Positions 42,586 to 51,199 of a stretch of 64,000 bases of DNA are shown one piece after another (position 1 is the first letter of the stretch; each line of letters opens with the position of its first letter). The position numbers and the translations under genes are program-made. The DNA is from Gordonia sp. X0973. Lineage in GTDB: Bacteria > Actinomycetota > Actinomycetes > Mycobacteriales > Mycobacteriaceae. The stretch lies in contig NZ_CP054691.1 of NCBI RefSeq assembly GCF_013348785.1, positions 3,596,001-3,660,000 of the forward strand, written 5' to 3'. The notes beneath the pieces were generated by a model. That model was not told the origin of the DNA. It did not search any database and worked only from the letters and a program-made list of their open reading frames with translations.

Positions 42586-44076
42586 CTAGGAAGTCGCAGC
42601 GGCACGCACCGACGCGGCAGCATGCCGGCCCGCGCGTCGCCCGAAATAGGAGCCTTCACCCAGCTGGGTACCACTGGCGTAGCCCTTGCCGTCCTGGGCC
42701 AGGTTCGCCGCGCACGCCCCGGCGGCGTACAGCCCGACGATCGGCCGACCGTCGTCGTCGAGCACCTCCCCGTCGACGCTCGTCGCCATTCCGCCGATGG
42801 TGAACCCGGCGTACATCGCCTTGCCCAGGCTCATGTCGAAGGCCGCCCACGGCCCGTGGTCCTGTGGCGCCAGGAACTCCGCACTCTTGTGGAAGTCGGG
42901 GTCCTCGCCCTTCGCGGCGTTCTCGTTGTACCGATTCAGCGTCGCCACCAGCTTCCCGGCCGGGATCCCGAGCGCCGCCTCCATCTCCTCGACCGTCTCC
43001 CACCCGTCGATGAACGGGCACAGCGGCATATCCGGGCGCTGCATGTGCTCCTCGTCGACGATGAGGAAGGCCGCCGAATCCGGCTGGTCCATGACGAACC
43101 CCGACGTGCGCGAGTGATAGCTGTCCTCGGTGACGAAGCGCTCGCCGTTCTTGTTGACGATGATCCCGGTCAGCAGGATCGACGGCGGGTACACCGGCGC
43201 CGTGACGAAGGCGGAGTCCATGTGCTTGAGGCGCGCGCCGACCGACGCGCCCATCCGGATGCCCAGCCCGTCGTCGTAGGTGCTGCCGAGGACGAAGGGC
43301 TTCTCGGCCATCTGCGGCACGTGTTCCGCGACCATCTCCGGATTCATCACGAATCCACCCGCCGCGATGACGACGGCCTTGGCCCGGATATACCCCTCGC
43401 CATCGGTGGTCTTCCATCGCACGCCGACGACATGCCCGTCGCCGTCGACGACGAGATTGCGCGCACCGGTCTCGTAGCGGACCTCAACGTCGAGGCGCTT
43501 CAGTTCCTCTTGCAGGAGATCGATAACCATCGATGCGCCGCCGGTGTCGCCGGGCTTGGGCACCTTGTGTCCGCGCGGTGCGGGGACGGCCATGTTCTTG
43601 AACGGCCACACCTTCTCGTTGCCGGTGAACATCAGGCCCTCGGTGTTGGGCTGGATGACGGCCTTGCCGGGGAAGTAGGAGCGCTCGAAGTGCAGACCCA
43701 GTCCCTCGAGCCAGTCGAAGTGCTCGACACTGTCGGTGCAGTAGGCGTGGATCTTCTCCGGCTCCGGATCGGGCGAGACGGCGGTGATGTACTTCTCCAT
43801 CTCCTCGGCGCTGTCGGCGTGCCCGGTCGCCTGCTGCACGGCGGTCCCGCCGCCGAGGTAGAAGTGCCCGCCGGCCATTCGCGTCGTCCCGCCGGCGTCG
43901 GCGCTGCGCTCGAGGACGAGCACCCTGGCGCCCGCCCGCGCCGCGTCGACCGCCGCGCAACCCCCGCCGATGCCGAATCCGACGACGAGCACGTCGACGT
44001 CGTCGGTGTACTCGGTGATGCTCGAGGCGTCGATGACCTCGGGGAGGGCGGTGCCCTTGGCTTCGGCGATGCTCAT
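42586..44076 (-). CDS. FAD-dependent dehydrogenase (fumarate reductase/ketosteroid dehydrogenase type)
   Basis: A 496-residue flavoprotein. The N-terminal FAD-binding fold shows VLVVGFGIGGGCAAVDAARAGARVLVLE in part, and GGTTRMAGGHFYLGGG follows. The mobile cap domain is in the middle. The C-terminus carries GGMATSVDGEVLDDDGRPI and AGLYAAGxCA-type residues. The overall pattern is that of 3-ketosteroid delta1-dehydrogenases and flavocytochrome-type fumarate reductases lacking heme. The acceptor and substrate are not evident. It is the last gene after csoR and the F420-type oxidoreductase. Confidence 0.82.
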   Translation of the reverse strand: MSIAEAKGTALPEVIDASSITEYTDDVDVLVVGFGIGGGCAAVDAARAGARVLVLERSADAGGTTRMAGGHFYLGGGTAVQQATGHADSAEEMEKYITAVSPDPEPEKIHAYCTDSVEHFDWLEGLGLHFERSYFPGKAVIQPNTEGLMFTGNEKVWPFKNMAVPAPRGHKVPKPGDTGGASMVIDLLQEELKRLDVEVRYETGARNLVVDGDGHVVGVRWKTTDGEGYIRAKAVVIAAGGFVMNPEMVAEHVPQMAEKPFVLGSTYDDGLGIRMGASVGARLKHMDSAFVTAPVYPPSILLTGIIVNKNGERFVTEDSYHSRTSGFVMDQPDSAAFLIVDEEHMQRPDMPLCPFIDGWETVEEMEAALGIPAGKLVATLNRYNENAAKGEDPDFHKSAEFLAPQDHGPWAAFDMSLGKAMYAGFTIGGMATSVDGEVLDDDGRPIVGLYAAGACAANLAQDGKGYASGTQLGEGSYFGRRAGRHAAASVRAAATS

Positions 44077-44126
44077 GACCGCCAGGATACTGCACGAACT
44101 AGAACGTGTTTCAGTTTTCTTCGCGG

Positions 44127-44585
44127 TCAGCTTCGCAGCGTCAACTCCACCATCGGCAGCGTGTCGACGCTCGCGCCGACGGCTGCCTCGATCGCACCGC
44201 GCAGCCGTTTCCACGCCTGCGGGTGCGCGCGCTGATAGTCCTGCAACGCCGCGCCCGACTCGTCGTCGGACATCATTCGCGCACGCGCCGGGATGTCGCG
44301 CCGACCACCGATGCTGACGTGGCAGTCGGGATGTCGCCGCAGGTTCTGGTACCACTGCGCCTTTTCGCCGAAGCCGCTCACAATCACGATGCGATCTGCC
44401 GCGGGCCGCTCCACGACCTCCAGGCAGACGTAGCGCGGCAGTCCCGACTTCCGACCGGTGTGCTCCAGCAGCAGCATCCGCGAGCCGAACAACCATCCGA
44501 ACCCGTGGCGATACGCGGCGATCGGCGCCCGCACGAATCGTCGGTTCTGCAGGAGGCGGGCGAAGAGTCCGTCGGTAATCGGCAT
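44127..44585 (-). CDS. Deazaflavin (F420)-dependent nitroreductase-family protein, Ddn-like
   Basis: A 152-residue split-barrel protein of the Ddn/F420H2-dependent reductase family. It has the typical MLLLEHTGRKSGLPRYVCLEVV region in part, IVSGFGEKAQWYQNLRRHPDC and a helical tail. Such proteins use reduced F420 to reduce quinones, nitro compounds or enones. It starts 7 bases after the csoR stop and so is probably co-transcribed with it. Confidence 0.85.
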   Translation of the reverse strand: MPITDGLFARLLQNRRFVRAPIAAYRHGFGWLFGSRMLLLEHTGRKSGLPRYVCLEVVERPAADRIVIVSGFGEKAQWYQNLRRHPDCHVSIGGRRDIPARARMMSDDESGAALQDYQRAHPQAWKRLRGAIEAAVGASVDTLPMVELTLRS

Positions 44586-44592
44586 CGGCCGC

Positions 44593-44943
44593 CTACTTCA
44601 CGAAGCGCGCGATCGCCTGCATCGCCTCGTCGATCTTCTCCTGCGCCCCGTCGCCGCCCTTGGTCGCGGCGTCGAGCACGCAGTGGTTCATATGGTCGTT
44701 CAGCAGACCCAGGCTGACCGACTGGAGCGCCTTGGTCATCGCCGAGACCTGCGTCAGGATGTCGATGCAGTAGGCCTCCTCGTCGACCATGCGCTGCAAT
44801 CCGCGCGCCTGCCCCTCGATACGGCGCAGCCGCTTGAGGTACAGATCCTTCTCGGCGATGTACCCGTGATGGTGAGCGTCGCCGTCGCACGTGCAGTCGG
44901 CCGGGTCGGCACTGACGGGCTCGGTGGTCGGTTGGCTGGTCAT
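44593..44943 (-). CDS. csoR: CsoR-type copper-sensing transcriptional repressor
   Basis: A 116-residue all-helical DUF156 regulator. The Cu(I)-binding triad is complete: C59 (YCIDIL), H84 and C88 (LNDHMNHC). The N-terminus is histidine/cysteine-rich (CTCDGDAHHHGY), and RRIEGQARGLQRMV is the family signature. A palindrome of CsoR-operator type lies directly upstream, so the gene is probably autoregulated. No copper ATPase or copper chaperone gene is nearby; the downstream genes encode an F420-type oxidoreductase and a flavoprotein. Confidence 0.92.
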   Translation of the reverse strand: MTSQPTTEPVSADPADCTCDGDAHHHGYIAEKDLYLKRLRRIEGQARGLQRMVDEEAYCIDILTQVSAMTKALQSVSLGLLNDHMNHCVLDAATKGGDGAQEKIDEAMQAIARFVK

Positions 44944-44960
44944 GATTCTCCTGTCGCCGT

Positions 44961-44987
44961 CGGCGATACCCCCCTATGGTATCGCCG
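44961..44987. promoter_or_regulatory. CsoR-type operator
   Basis: CGGCGATACC and GGTATCGCCG are perfect 10-bp arms around CCCCTAT, 17 bases before csoR. The GTATACCCCCCTA-like centre resembles known CsoR and RicR sites with C/G runs, so copper release of this site should induce csoR and the downstream genes. Confidence 0.7.
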
Positions 44988-44992
44988 ATTGG

Positions 44993-45694
44993 TCACTGCG
45001 GCCGCTGGCGAAGCGCGATCGCCAAGTTCTCGAGCGCCGCCGAGAGGTCCACCAGTGCCACCACCACCGGATCGGACTCGTCCAAACCCCGCAGGCCGCC
45101 AGCCGATGCGGGGGCCTGGGCCTGGGCGCTCGGCCTGGCGGACTCGGCCACCCTACGGGGCTCGGGTGCGGCCGGCGGCGGCTCGGGTGCCGGCGCGGCC
45201 GTGGGCCCGTCCGTGCCGCGGGTCTCGACGACGGACACGTCGACGATCGCGGCGTCGACGATGCCGGGGTCGTCGACGCTCGAGACGTCGACGACGGGTG
45301 CATGGGTCAGGTGTACGCCGTTCACCGCGCGTCGCACGGCCGGCCCGGTTCCCGGCCGACCGGTGGCCGCCGACGGCACCGACTCCGGGGCCGCATAGAA
45401 GTGCAGGCCGCCGTGACCGGCGAAGAGACCGCAGCCGACCCCGGAGGCGTTGCGCATCGGGCACGGATCACCGCCGACGACGCGATGGCGCCCCGACGAC
45501 GAGTTGTCCCAGAACAGCCAATTGCGGCGCAGGCCGAATTGTCCGGAGCCGCCGTCAGTCGCGTGCTCGCCCATGTGGCCGTCGGAGAGGCGGCACGTCA
45601 CGATCCAGTTCGCACCGGGACCGAGGCCCAAGGCGACGCGCTCCGATTCGGTACTGACCGCCGTCGACCAGCACGCACCCGTCATCTCACCCAT
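44993..45694 (-). CDS. Protein of unknown function, proline/alanine-rich C-terminal half
   Basis: A 233-residue protein. The N-terminal half has several cysteines and histidines (C9, CRLSDGHMGEHATD, GDPCPMRNASGVGCGLFAGH) that could bind metal; DGHMGEHxxD and C-x-LFxGHxGxH look like a repeated H-x-G-x-H pattern. The C-terminal half is low-complexity proline/alanine-rich. No signal peptide and no recognised family. It is just upstream of the CsoR operator on the same strand. Confidence 0.6.
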   Translation of the reverse strand: MGEMTGACWSTAVSTESERVALGLGPGANWIVTCRLSDGHMGEHATDGGSGQFGLRRNWLFWDNSSSGRHRVVGGDPCPMRNASGVGCGLFAGHGGLHFYAAPESVPSAATGRPGTGPAVRRAVNGVHLTHAPVVDVSSVDDPGIVDAAIVDVSVVETRGTDGPTAAPAPEPPPAAPEPRRVAESARPSAQAQAPASAGGLRGLDESDPVVVALVDLSAALENLAIALRQRPQ

Positions 45695-45756
45695 CCTTAG
45701 CCCCGCCGATCCTCTGCGAGGGTAGTCGGGATCGACCGCGAGAGCGAGACCGTGTT

Positions 45757-47472
45757 TTACAGGGCGAGACTGCGCTCGACCGGTTCCCCGTCGCGCTCGA
45801 AGCGAAGGTCGTCCGCGTCGCCGGCCATCCGCAGGCCGACCGAGCGGGCCTGCGCGGCATCCGTCTCCGGGTGATCCGCCCGATGATGTGCACCGCGCGA
45901 TTCGGTGCGCCCCAGCGCCGCACTCGTCACCGCCGCCGCGACCAGGGTGAGGGCCGCGTCCTCGTAGTCGGCGCGGCCGCGTAGCTCGCGGATGGGAGCG
46001 GCCGCCAGCGCGGCCAAGGTCGCACGCAACCCCTCGTCGTCGCGTTGCAACGCGACCTCGTGGCTCATCAGGTTCTGCAGTTCGGTGCGCGGGAGGACTC
46101 TCGCTCGAGTCGAGTGGTCGCGACGAGGGGACAGCTGGCTCGAAACCCCGCGGTTTGCGACAGACCCGACACGTGAATCCTGTGGGGTTTGTCGCGAAGT
46201 GCCGGGTTTGGGAGCCGCTCGCCGGATCGCCTCCGCCGCGGCGCGCCCGCCCATGACGAGGCCCTCGAGAAGACTGTTCGACGCGAGCCGGTTGGCACCG
46301 TGCAGCCCGGTGCGCGCGACCTCGCCGGCGGCCAGCAACCCCGTGACGGTGGTGTTGGCGTGCTCGTCGGTGACCACGCCGCCACACAGGTAGTGCGCGC
46401 CCGGGACGATCGGGATGCGCCCGTCGGAGATGTCGACCCCGGCCGCCTCGATGCCCGCCCGCACGGTCGGGAAACGGGTCGCGAAATCGGGCATGCCGCT
46501 GATATCGAGGTAGGCACAATCGGCGCCGGTGCGCTCGATGGCCGCCTCCACCGCGCGGGCCACCACGTCGCGCGGCGCCAGATCGCCCATCGGGTGGACG
46601 CCCTCGGTGACCGAGTTCCCCTCGGCGTCGACCAGCCGCGCACCCTCGCCGCGCAGCGCCTCGCTCACCAGTGAACGCCGGCCACGGGCACCCGGGACGT
46701 ACAGCATCGTCGGGTGGAATTGGATGAACTCGAGGTCGGCCACCTGCGCGCCCGCGCGCAGTGCCAGCGCGATGCCGTCGCCGGTCGCGCCGCCCGGATT
46801 GGTCGTCGCCGCATACAGATGCCCCGCGCCCCCGGTGGCGACGAGCACGGTCGGGGCGGTGATCGTGCCGTTGCCCGTCGACTCCCCGTCGTCGACGAGG
46901 TAGGTCACGCCGGTGACCTCCCCTTCCGCCGACTGCAGAATCTGCGTCGCCATCGCATGGTCGACGCACCGGATGTCGCACCCCTCGGCGATGGCGGCCG
47001 TGGTCGCCCGTTCCAGGCTGCGCTGGACGTGCGCACCCGTGGCATCTCCACCGGCGTGGATGATCCGCCGCACGCTGTGCCCGCCCTCGCGGGTGCGCAG
47101 CAGCCGACCATCGGCGTCACGGTCGAACTCGGCACCGTCGTCGATGAGCGCCGACACCGCATCCCATCCGTCGGCGACGATGAGTTCGGTCGGCTCCGGC
47201 ACCACCAGTCCGGCGCCGGCCGCCAAGGTGTCGGCGACGTGGAGCCCGATCGAGTCCTCCGCGTTGTCGGGGAGGACGACGGCGATCCCGCCTTGCGCGT
47301 AGAAGGTCGACGACGGGCGTTCGGCCGCACCGGAATCGGCACCGGCACCCTTGTTCAGGACGACGACGCTCAAACCACCGCGCGCGGCGCGCAGGGCAGC
47401 GGTCAACCCCGCCACCCCGGCGCCGACGATGACCAGATCGGCCCGGGTGGGCACTTCGGCGATGACTGCCAT
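45757..47472 (-). CDS. nadB: L-aspartate oxidase
   Basis: A 571-residue flavoenzyme, first step of de novo NAD synthesis (aspartate to iminoaspartate). It has [20 protein letters not shown] in part, STFYAQGGIAVV, EFIQFHPTML, GAHYLCGGVVTDEHA and HGANRLASNSLLEGLVMGGRAA in part, all typical of NadB. A non-homologous insert (about residues 424-460) between the capping and helical domains coincides with an inverted repeat in the DNA. nadA and nadC, the usual neighbours, are not adjacent. Confidence 0.93.
   Translation of the reverse strand: MAVIAEVPTRADLVIVGAGVAGLTAALRAARGGLSVVVLNKGAGADSGAAERPSSTFYAQGGIAVVLPDNAEDSIGLHVADTLAAGAGLVVPEPTELIVADGWDAVSALIDDGAEFDRDADGRLLRTREGGHSVRRIIHAGGDATGAHVQRSLERATTAAIAEGCDIRCVDHAMATQILQSAEGEVTGVTYLVDDGESTGNGTITAPTVLVATGGAGHLYAATTNPGGATGDGIALALRAGAQVADLEFIQFHPTMLYVPGARGRRSLVSEALRGEGARLVDAEGNSVTEGVHPMGDLAPRDVVARAVEAAIERTGADCAYLDISGMPDFATRFPTVRAGIEAAGVDISDGRIPIVPGAHYLCGGVVTDEHANTTVTGLLAAGEVARTGLHGANRLASNSLLEGLVMGGRAAAEAIRRAAPKPGTSRQTPQDSRVGSVANRGVSSQLSPRRDHSTRARVLPRTELQNLMSHEVALQRDDEGLRATLAALAAAPIRELRGRADYEDAALTLVAAAVTSAALGRTESRGAHHRADHPETDAAQARSVGLRMAGDADDLRFERDGEPVERSLAL
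46154..46198. repeat. Inverted repeat within nadB linker
   Basis: TTTGCGACAGACCC (46154-46167) and GGGGTTTGTCGCGAA (46184-46198) form imperfect inverted arms with a 16-base loop. They lie inside the insert that separates the NadB domains, so a mobile short repeat has probably entered the gene in frame. Confidence 0.5.
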
Positions 47473-47537
47473 GATCGCCCCTCTCGAAGTTTTCGACTGT
47501 TAATCGAAAACTCTACTCCTCCGCGCGCGATAGCCGC

Positions 47538-47594
47538 GGTGCCCACTCGGTGTGCTTGAGGTGCCCACTCGGCAGGGTTTGGGTGCCCACTCGG
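47538..47594. repeat. Three 22-bp-spaced copies of GGTGCCCACTCGG
   Basis: GGTGCCCACTCGG occurs at 47538, 47560 and 47582 with exactly 22-base spacing and variable 9-base interiors. The reverse complement occurs with the same 22-base spacing at 55839, 55861 and 55883. It lies in the gap upstream of nadB. Confidence 0.75.
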
Positions 47595-47604
47595 CGCATG
47601 TGGG

Positions 47605-47729
47605 TGGTCGAGTGCCGTAGATGGTGGTCGAGTGCCGGCGAGGCGCTAGCCGAGTCGGTGTATCGAGACCGCGCTAGACGCGTTGGTCGAGTGCCGCAGA
47701 CGGTGGTCGAGTGCCGGCGAGCCGCTAGG
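47605..47729. repeat. Mosaic of GGTCGAGTGCCG and GTGTATCGAGACC repeats, left of IS
   Basis: GGTGGTCGAGTGCCG-type units occur four times. One GAGTCGGTGTATCGAGACC unit lies at about 47652-47671. The last unit ends in CCGCTAGG, where the IS481 element inserted. An intact relative of the broken unit (GTGCCGGCGAGGCGCTAGCC) lies in the same array. Confidence 0.7.
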
Positions 47730-48822
47730 TGTACTTCCCCGACACGTTGTGAACGGGTGAGGTGAGGCGAAGACCTCCGGGCAGGATGTGGGTTACCACA
47801 CTCACCATCTCGCCACGGAGGTCTTCATGACCCACGCTAATGCACCTCTGACTCCTACGGGCCGTCGACGTCTGGCTGTGCTGGTTGTTGATCAGGGGTG
47901 GTCGTTGCGGCGTGCTGCTGAACGGTTTCAGTGCTCACCGGCAACGGCCAAACGCTGGTCTGACCGCTACCGGGCGGGGTTGCCGTTGACCGATCGCAGC
48001 TCCCGACCCCAGTCCTCACCGCGGCGGCTGGCACGCAAGGTCGAACAACGAATCATCGGTCTGCGGTTCACCCGCCGGTGGGGGCCACATCGGATCGCCT
48101 ATCACCTGGGCCTGAACAGATCGACCGTCGAGCAGGTCCTCAAGCGGTACCGCATGCCGTTGCTGGCCCATCTCGATCAAGCCACCGGACTCCCGGTGCG
48201 CCGCCCGGCCCCGGTCCGATACGAAGTCGACCGGCCCGGGCGGCTGGTGCACATCGACATCAAGAAGCAAGGTCGAATCCCCGATGGCGGTGGTTGGCGC
48301 GCCCATGGCCGAGGCTCGATACAAGACCGGGCCGCAGACACCGCCCGGGAAAGAGCCTGCCGCGCGGGGGCGAAAAGCTCGCGCGGCTACCGCTATCTGC
48401 ATCACGCCGTCGACGACTACTCGCGGTCGCCTATTCCGAGATCCTCGACGACGAACGTAAAGAGACCGCCGCAGGGTTCTGGTTACGGGCCAGCGAGTTC
48501 TTCGCAGGTATCGGCGTCACGGTCACCGCGGTGATGACCGACAACGGTGCCTGCTACCGCTCCCACGCCTTCGCCGACGCCCTGGGACCCACGATCAAGC
48601 ACAAGTGGACCCGCCCGTATCGACCGCAAACCAACGGGAAAGTCGAACGATTCAACCGCACCCTGGCCGCCGAATGGGCCTACGCCCGGCCCTACGCCAA
48701 CGAAACCGAACGCGACGCCGCCTACACCGCCTGGCTACACCACTACAATCACCACCGACCCCACACCGGCATCGACGGCCAAGTCCCCTCAGCCCGCGTT
48801 CACAACCTCACAGGGAAGTACA
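47730..48822 (+). mobile_element. IS481-family insertion sequence (about 1.09 kb)
   Basis: The ends are imperfect inverted repeats: left TGTACTTCCC...GTTGTGAAC, right (complement) TGTACTTCCC...GTTGTGAAC. The element is flanked by a direct repeat GCTAGG (47724-47729 and 48823-48828). A 6-bp duplication with a CTAG core is what IS481-type elements are known to make. The single transposase gene is frameshifted, so this copy is probably not autonomous. Confidence 0.88.
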
Positions 48823-48827
48823 GCTAG
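47827..48827 (+). pseudogene. IS481-family transposase, frameshifted
   Basis: The N-terminal part (ATG 47827) has helix-turn-helix segments (DQGWSLRRAAERFQCSPATA, LGLNRSTVEQVLKRY) and the first catalytic Asp in LVHIDIKK. Near 48430 one base appears to be missing (YSR|AYSEIL), and the rest of the DDE core (VMTDNGACY, GKVERFNRTLAAEW) is in the next frame. All three catalytic residues remain. The stop TAG (48825-48827) lies outside the element, in the duplicated target GCTAGG. Confidence 0.85.
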
Positions 48828-48888
48828 GCGAGTCGGTGTATCGAGACCAGGCGAGCCGAGAAGGTGTATCGAGACCAGGCAAAGTCAG
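48823..48888. repeat. GTGTATCGAGACC repeats, right of IS
   Basis: Two GGTGTATCGAGACCAGGC-type units lie between the IS and the stop of the alpha/beta hydrolase gene. Removing the IS and one GCTAGG would rejoin them to the array at 47605-47729. Confidence 0.7.
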
Positions 48889-49712
48889 CGGAGAAAGGCG
48901 GCGGCGCGGTCGCCCCAGGTCGCGAGTTCGGCGGGGGTGTTGGCGACGACGAGCTCGGCGTTGGGCAACGCGGCCGCCAGGGCTTCACCCGACGACACCG
49001 GGTGCGTACCGTCGCCGGTCCAGCTCATGACCAGCACCGGCAGCGCCAGGCCGGCCAACTTCTCCCGCGGCGGGAAATCGGTCTGCGCCGAGCCGCGGAA
49101 CACTGCGGGCAGTCGTCGCGCCGAGACCCGGATCGGATTGATATACCGCTTCGCGTCGACCAGCGCCGGGGAGGCGGGCGCGTCGACGCTCAACGCCTCG
49201 AGTGCGGCCACCCCCTTGTCCTGCACCAGTTGCGCCGAGCCCAGCCGCATCCCGTTGGCGGCCGGACGCGTCTCCCAGCAGGTGGGCGGGGTGGTCAGCA
49301 CCAGCCGGGAGAACCGCTCGGGCCGGTCCAGCGCGGCATACAGGATCGACGCCGTGCCCATCGACGACCCGATCGCGCCGACCTTCTGCGCGCTGGTCGA
49401 GTGCGGTGTATCGAGACCCGGCGAGAGCGGCGGCCTCACCGCGTCGAGCAGGCCGAGCAGATCCTTGCCGAGTTCCGGCCAGGTGTACTCGACGGGATCC
49501 GTGCCACCCGTCGAACGCCCGTGGCCGCGCGCGTCGTAGCGGATCAGACGGTGCTCCGCAGAGACCGGGCGCCAATCGAAGTTCCCGGCTCGTTCCTGGG
49601 TGTAGGTGGCCGACGTCATGCCGTGTGCCCACACCACCGGCGAGCCTTTGCCGGTCGAGTTGTAGGCCAGTTTCGCGCCGCGCACCTCGGCGAACTGGAA
49701 TGCCGGAGTCAT
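48885..49712 (-). CDS. Alpha/beta hydrolase
   Basis: A 275-residue hydrolase with VVWAHGMTSA (oxyanion region), RYDARGHGRS, the nucleophile elbow GSSMG and an aspartate in SWTGDGTHPV. The catalytic histidine is not obvious near the C-terminus (AELATWGDRAAAFLR), so activity should be checked. Just before the nucleophile elbow the segment PPLSPGLDTPHSTSAQ is encoded by a copy of the GTGTATCGAGACC repeat (49395-49418). ATG 49712 is the most likely start; longer frames would run into the divergent UbiB gene. Confidence 0.78.
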   Translation of the reverse strand: MTPAFQFAEVRGAKLAYNSTGKGSPVVWAHGMTSATYTQERAGNFDWRPVSAEHRLIRYDARGHGRSTGGTDPVEYTWPELGKDLLGLLDAVRPPLSPGLDTPHSTSAQKVGAIGSSMGTASILYAALDRPERFSRLVLTTPPTCWETRPAANGMRLGSAQLVQDKGVAALEALSVDAPASPALVDAKRYINPIRVSARRLPAVFRGSAQTDFPPREKLAGLALPVLVMSWTGDGTHPVSSGEALAAALPNAELVVANTPAELATWGDRAAAFLR

Positions 49713-49768
49713 GTGGCGCAGCATACGGGATTCGAAATGGTGCATCAGTCCTCGTAGAATCACCTCCG

Positions 49769-51163
49769 GTGAGCACTACGAACAGCAAGAACAACAAGCG
49801 CGCCGTCCCGACACGACGTCGCGCCACGCTGCCGTCGGTATCACCGCTGAACGAGGTGGGCCGCGCCGGTGTCACCGCGGCGGCCGCCGCGGCCGGTGTC
49901 GGACGGTTCCTCGTCCACACCGCGACCGACGCGCTGCGCCTGCGCCTGCCGACGCGCGGCAGCATCGCCCACGAGGTCCGCACCACCTTCGAGCACCTCG
50001 GTCCCACCTACGTGAAACTCGGCCAGCTCATCGCGTCGAGTCCCGGCGTCTTCACCGAGGAACTCTCCGCCGAGTTCGAGTCGCTTCTCGACCGCGTGCC
50101 CCCGGCCGACCCCAAGGCCATCACCGACCTGTTCGTCGAGGAGTTCGGCGCCAAGCCCGACGAGGTGTTCGCCGCCTTCGACCCCGAGCCCATCGCCTCG
50201 GCGTCCATCGCCCAGGTCCACACCGCGACGCTGCACACCGGCGAAGACGTCGTCGTCAAGATCCAGCGTCCGGGGATCGCGCAGGCCCTCGCCCCCGACG
50301 TCGCGATCTTGGAACGCGCCGCCGGCCTGGTCGAGATCAGCGAATACGGCCGCATGCTCTCGGCCCGCCACATCGTCGAGGACTTCGCCAACGGTCTCGA
50401 CGACGAGCTGGACTTCCGCAACGAGGCCGCCGCGATGCGCGAGTGGTACGCCTGCCTCCAGCCCAGCAAATACGGCAGCCAGGTCCGCGTGCCCACCGTC
50501 TACGACGACTTCACCACGCAGCGCGTCCTCACCATGGAGCGCATCTACGCGACCCGTATCGACGACGCCGATGCGGTGAACGCAGCCGGGCACGACGGCG
50601 TGCAGCTGTGCCGCACCCTGTTCCTCTCGCTGCTGGAATCCGCCTTCCACGGCGGCCTCTTCCACGGCGACCTGCACGCGGGCAACGTCCTCGTCGACGA
50701 CGACGGGAAGCTGGTCCTGCTCGACTTCGGCATCGTCGGCCGCTTCACCCCCAGGACGCGCCGCATCCTGCGCCAACTCGTCGTCGACCTGATCGTCCGC
50801 AAGGACTACGAGTCGGCCGGGCGCGCCATCTTCCTCCTCGGCGCCGTTCACAAACCGGGATCCTCGGCCAAGGGCGGTGCCGACATCAAGCAGGTCGCCA
50901 TGCCGCTGACCGGAACCGAACTCGGCGAGATGTCCTACACCGACCTGGGACGGCAGATGGCCGCCGTCGCGAAGGCCCACGACGCCCGGCTCCCGCGCGA
51001 ACTCGTCCTCGTCGGCAAACAGCTGCTCTACGTGGAGAAGTACATCAAGCTGCTCGCCCCGCGCTGGAAGGCGATGGCCGACCCGGAAATCTTCGGGTAC
51101 ATGGCGTCGATCATGAAAGAGGCCGAGCGCGACCGTCGCGCCGACAACGCCACCAACGGCTGA
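49769..51163 (+). CDS. ABC1/UbiB-family atypical kinase
   Basis: A 464-residue UbiB-like protein. It has the family KxGQ motif (YVKLGQLIASSPGVF), ASIAQVHTA, VVVKIQRPGI with the kinase lysine, the catalytic loop FHGDLHAGNVLVDD and the metal-binding LLDFGIVGRF. Members support quinone or isoprenoid-lipid metabolism and have ATPase-like activity. The GTG at 49769 has no strong ribosome-binding site. The DUF3068 gene follows 36 bases downstream. Confidence 0.9.
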   Translation: MSTTNSKNNKRAVPTRRRATLPSVSPLNEVGRAGVTAAAAAAGVGRFLVHTATDALRLRLPTRGSIAHEVRTTFEHLGPTYVKLGQLIASSPGVFTEELSAEFESLLDRVPPADPKAITDLFVEEFGAKPDEVFAAFDPEPIASASIAQVHTATLHTGEDVVVKIQRPGIAQALAPDVAILERAAGLVEISEYGRMLSARHIVEDFANGLDDELDFRNEAAAMREWYACLQPSKYGSQVRVPTVYDDFTTQRVLTMERIYATRIDDADAVNAAGHDGVQLCRTLFLSLLESAFHGGLFHGDLHAGNVLVDDDGKLVLLDFGIVGRFTPRTRRILRQLVVDLIVRKDYESAGRAIFLLGAVHKPGSSAKGGADIKQVAMPLTGTELGEMSYTDLGRQMAAVAKAHDARLPRELVLVGKQLLYVEKYIKLLAPRWKAMADPEIFGYMASIMKEAERDRRADNATNG

Positions 51164-51199
51164 GCCGTCGCAGGGCGTGATCCCGTTAAGCTGGTCCGC

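Noticed and set aside
47538..47594. 22-bp-spaced repeats as a CRISPR array
   Set aside because: Only three units, a 13-bp repeat with 9-bp interiors, and no cas genes in the window.
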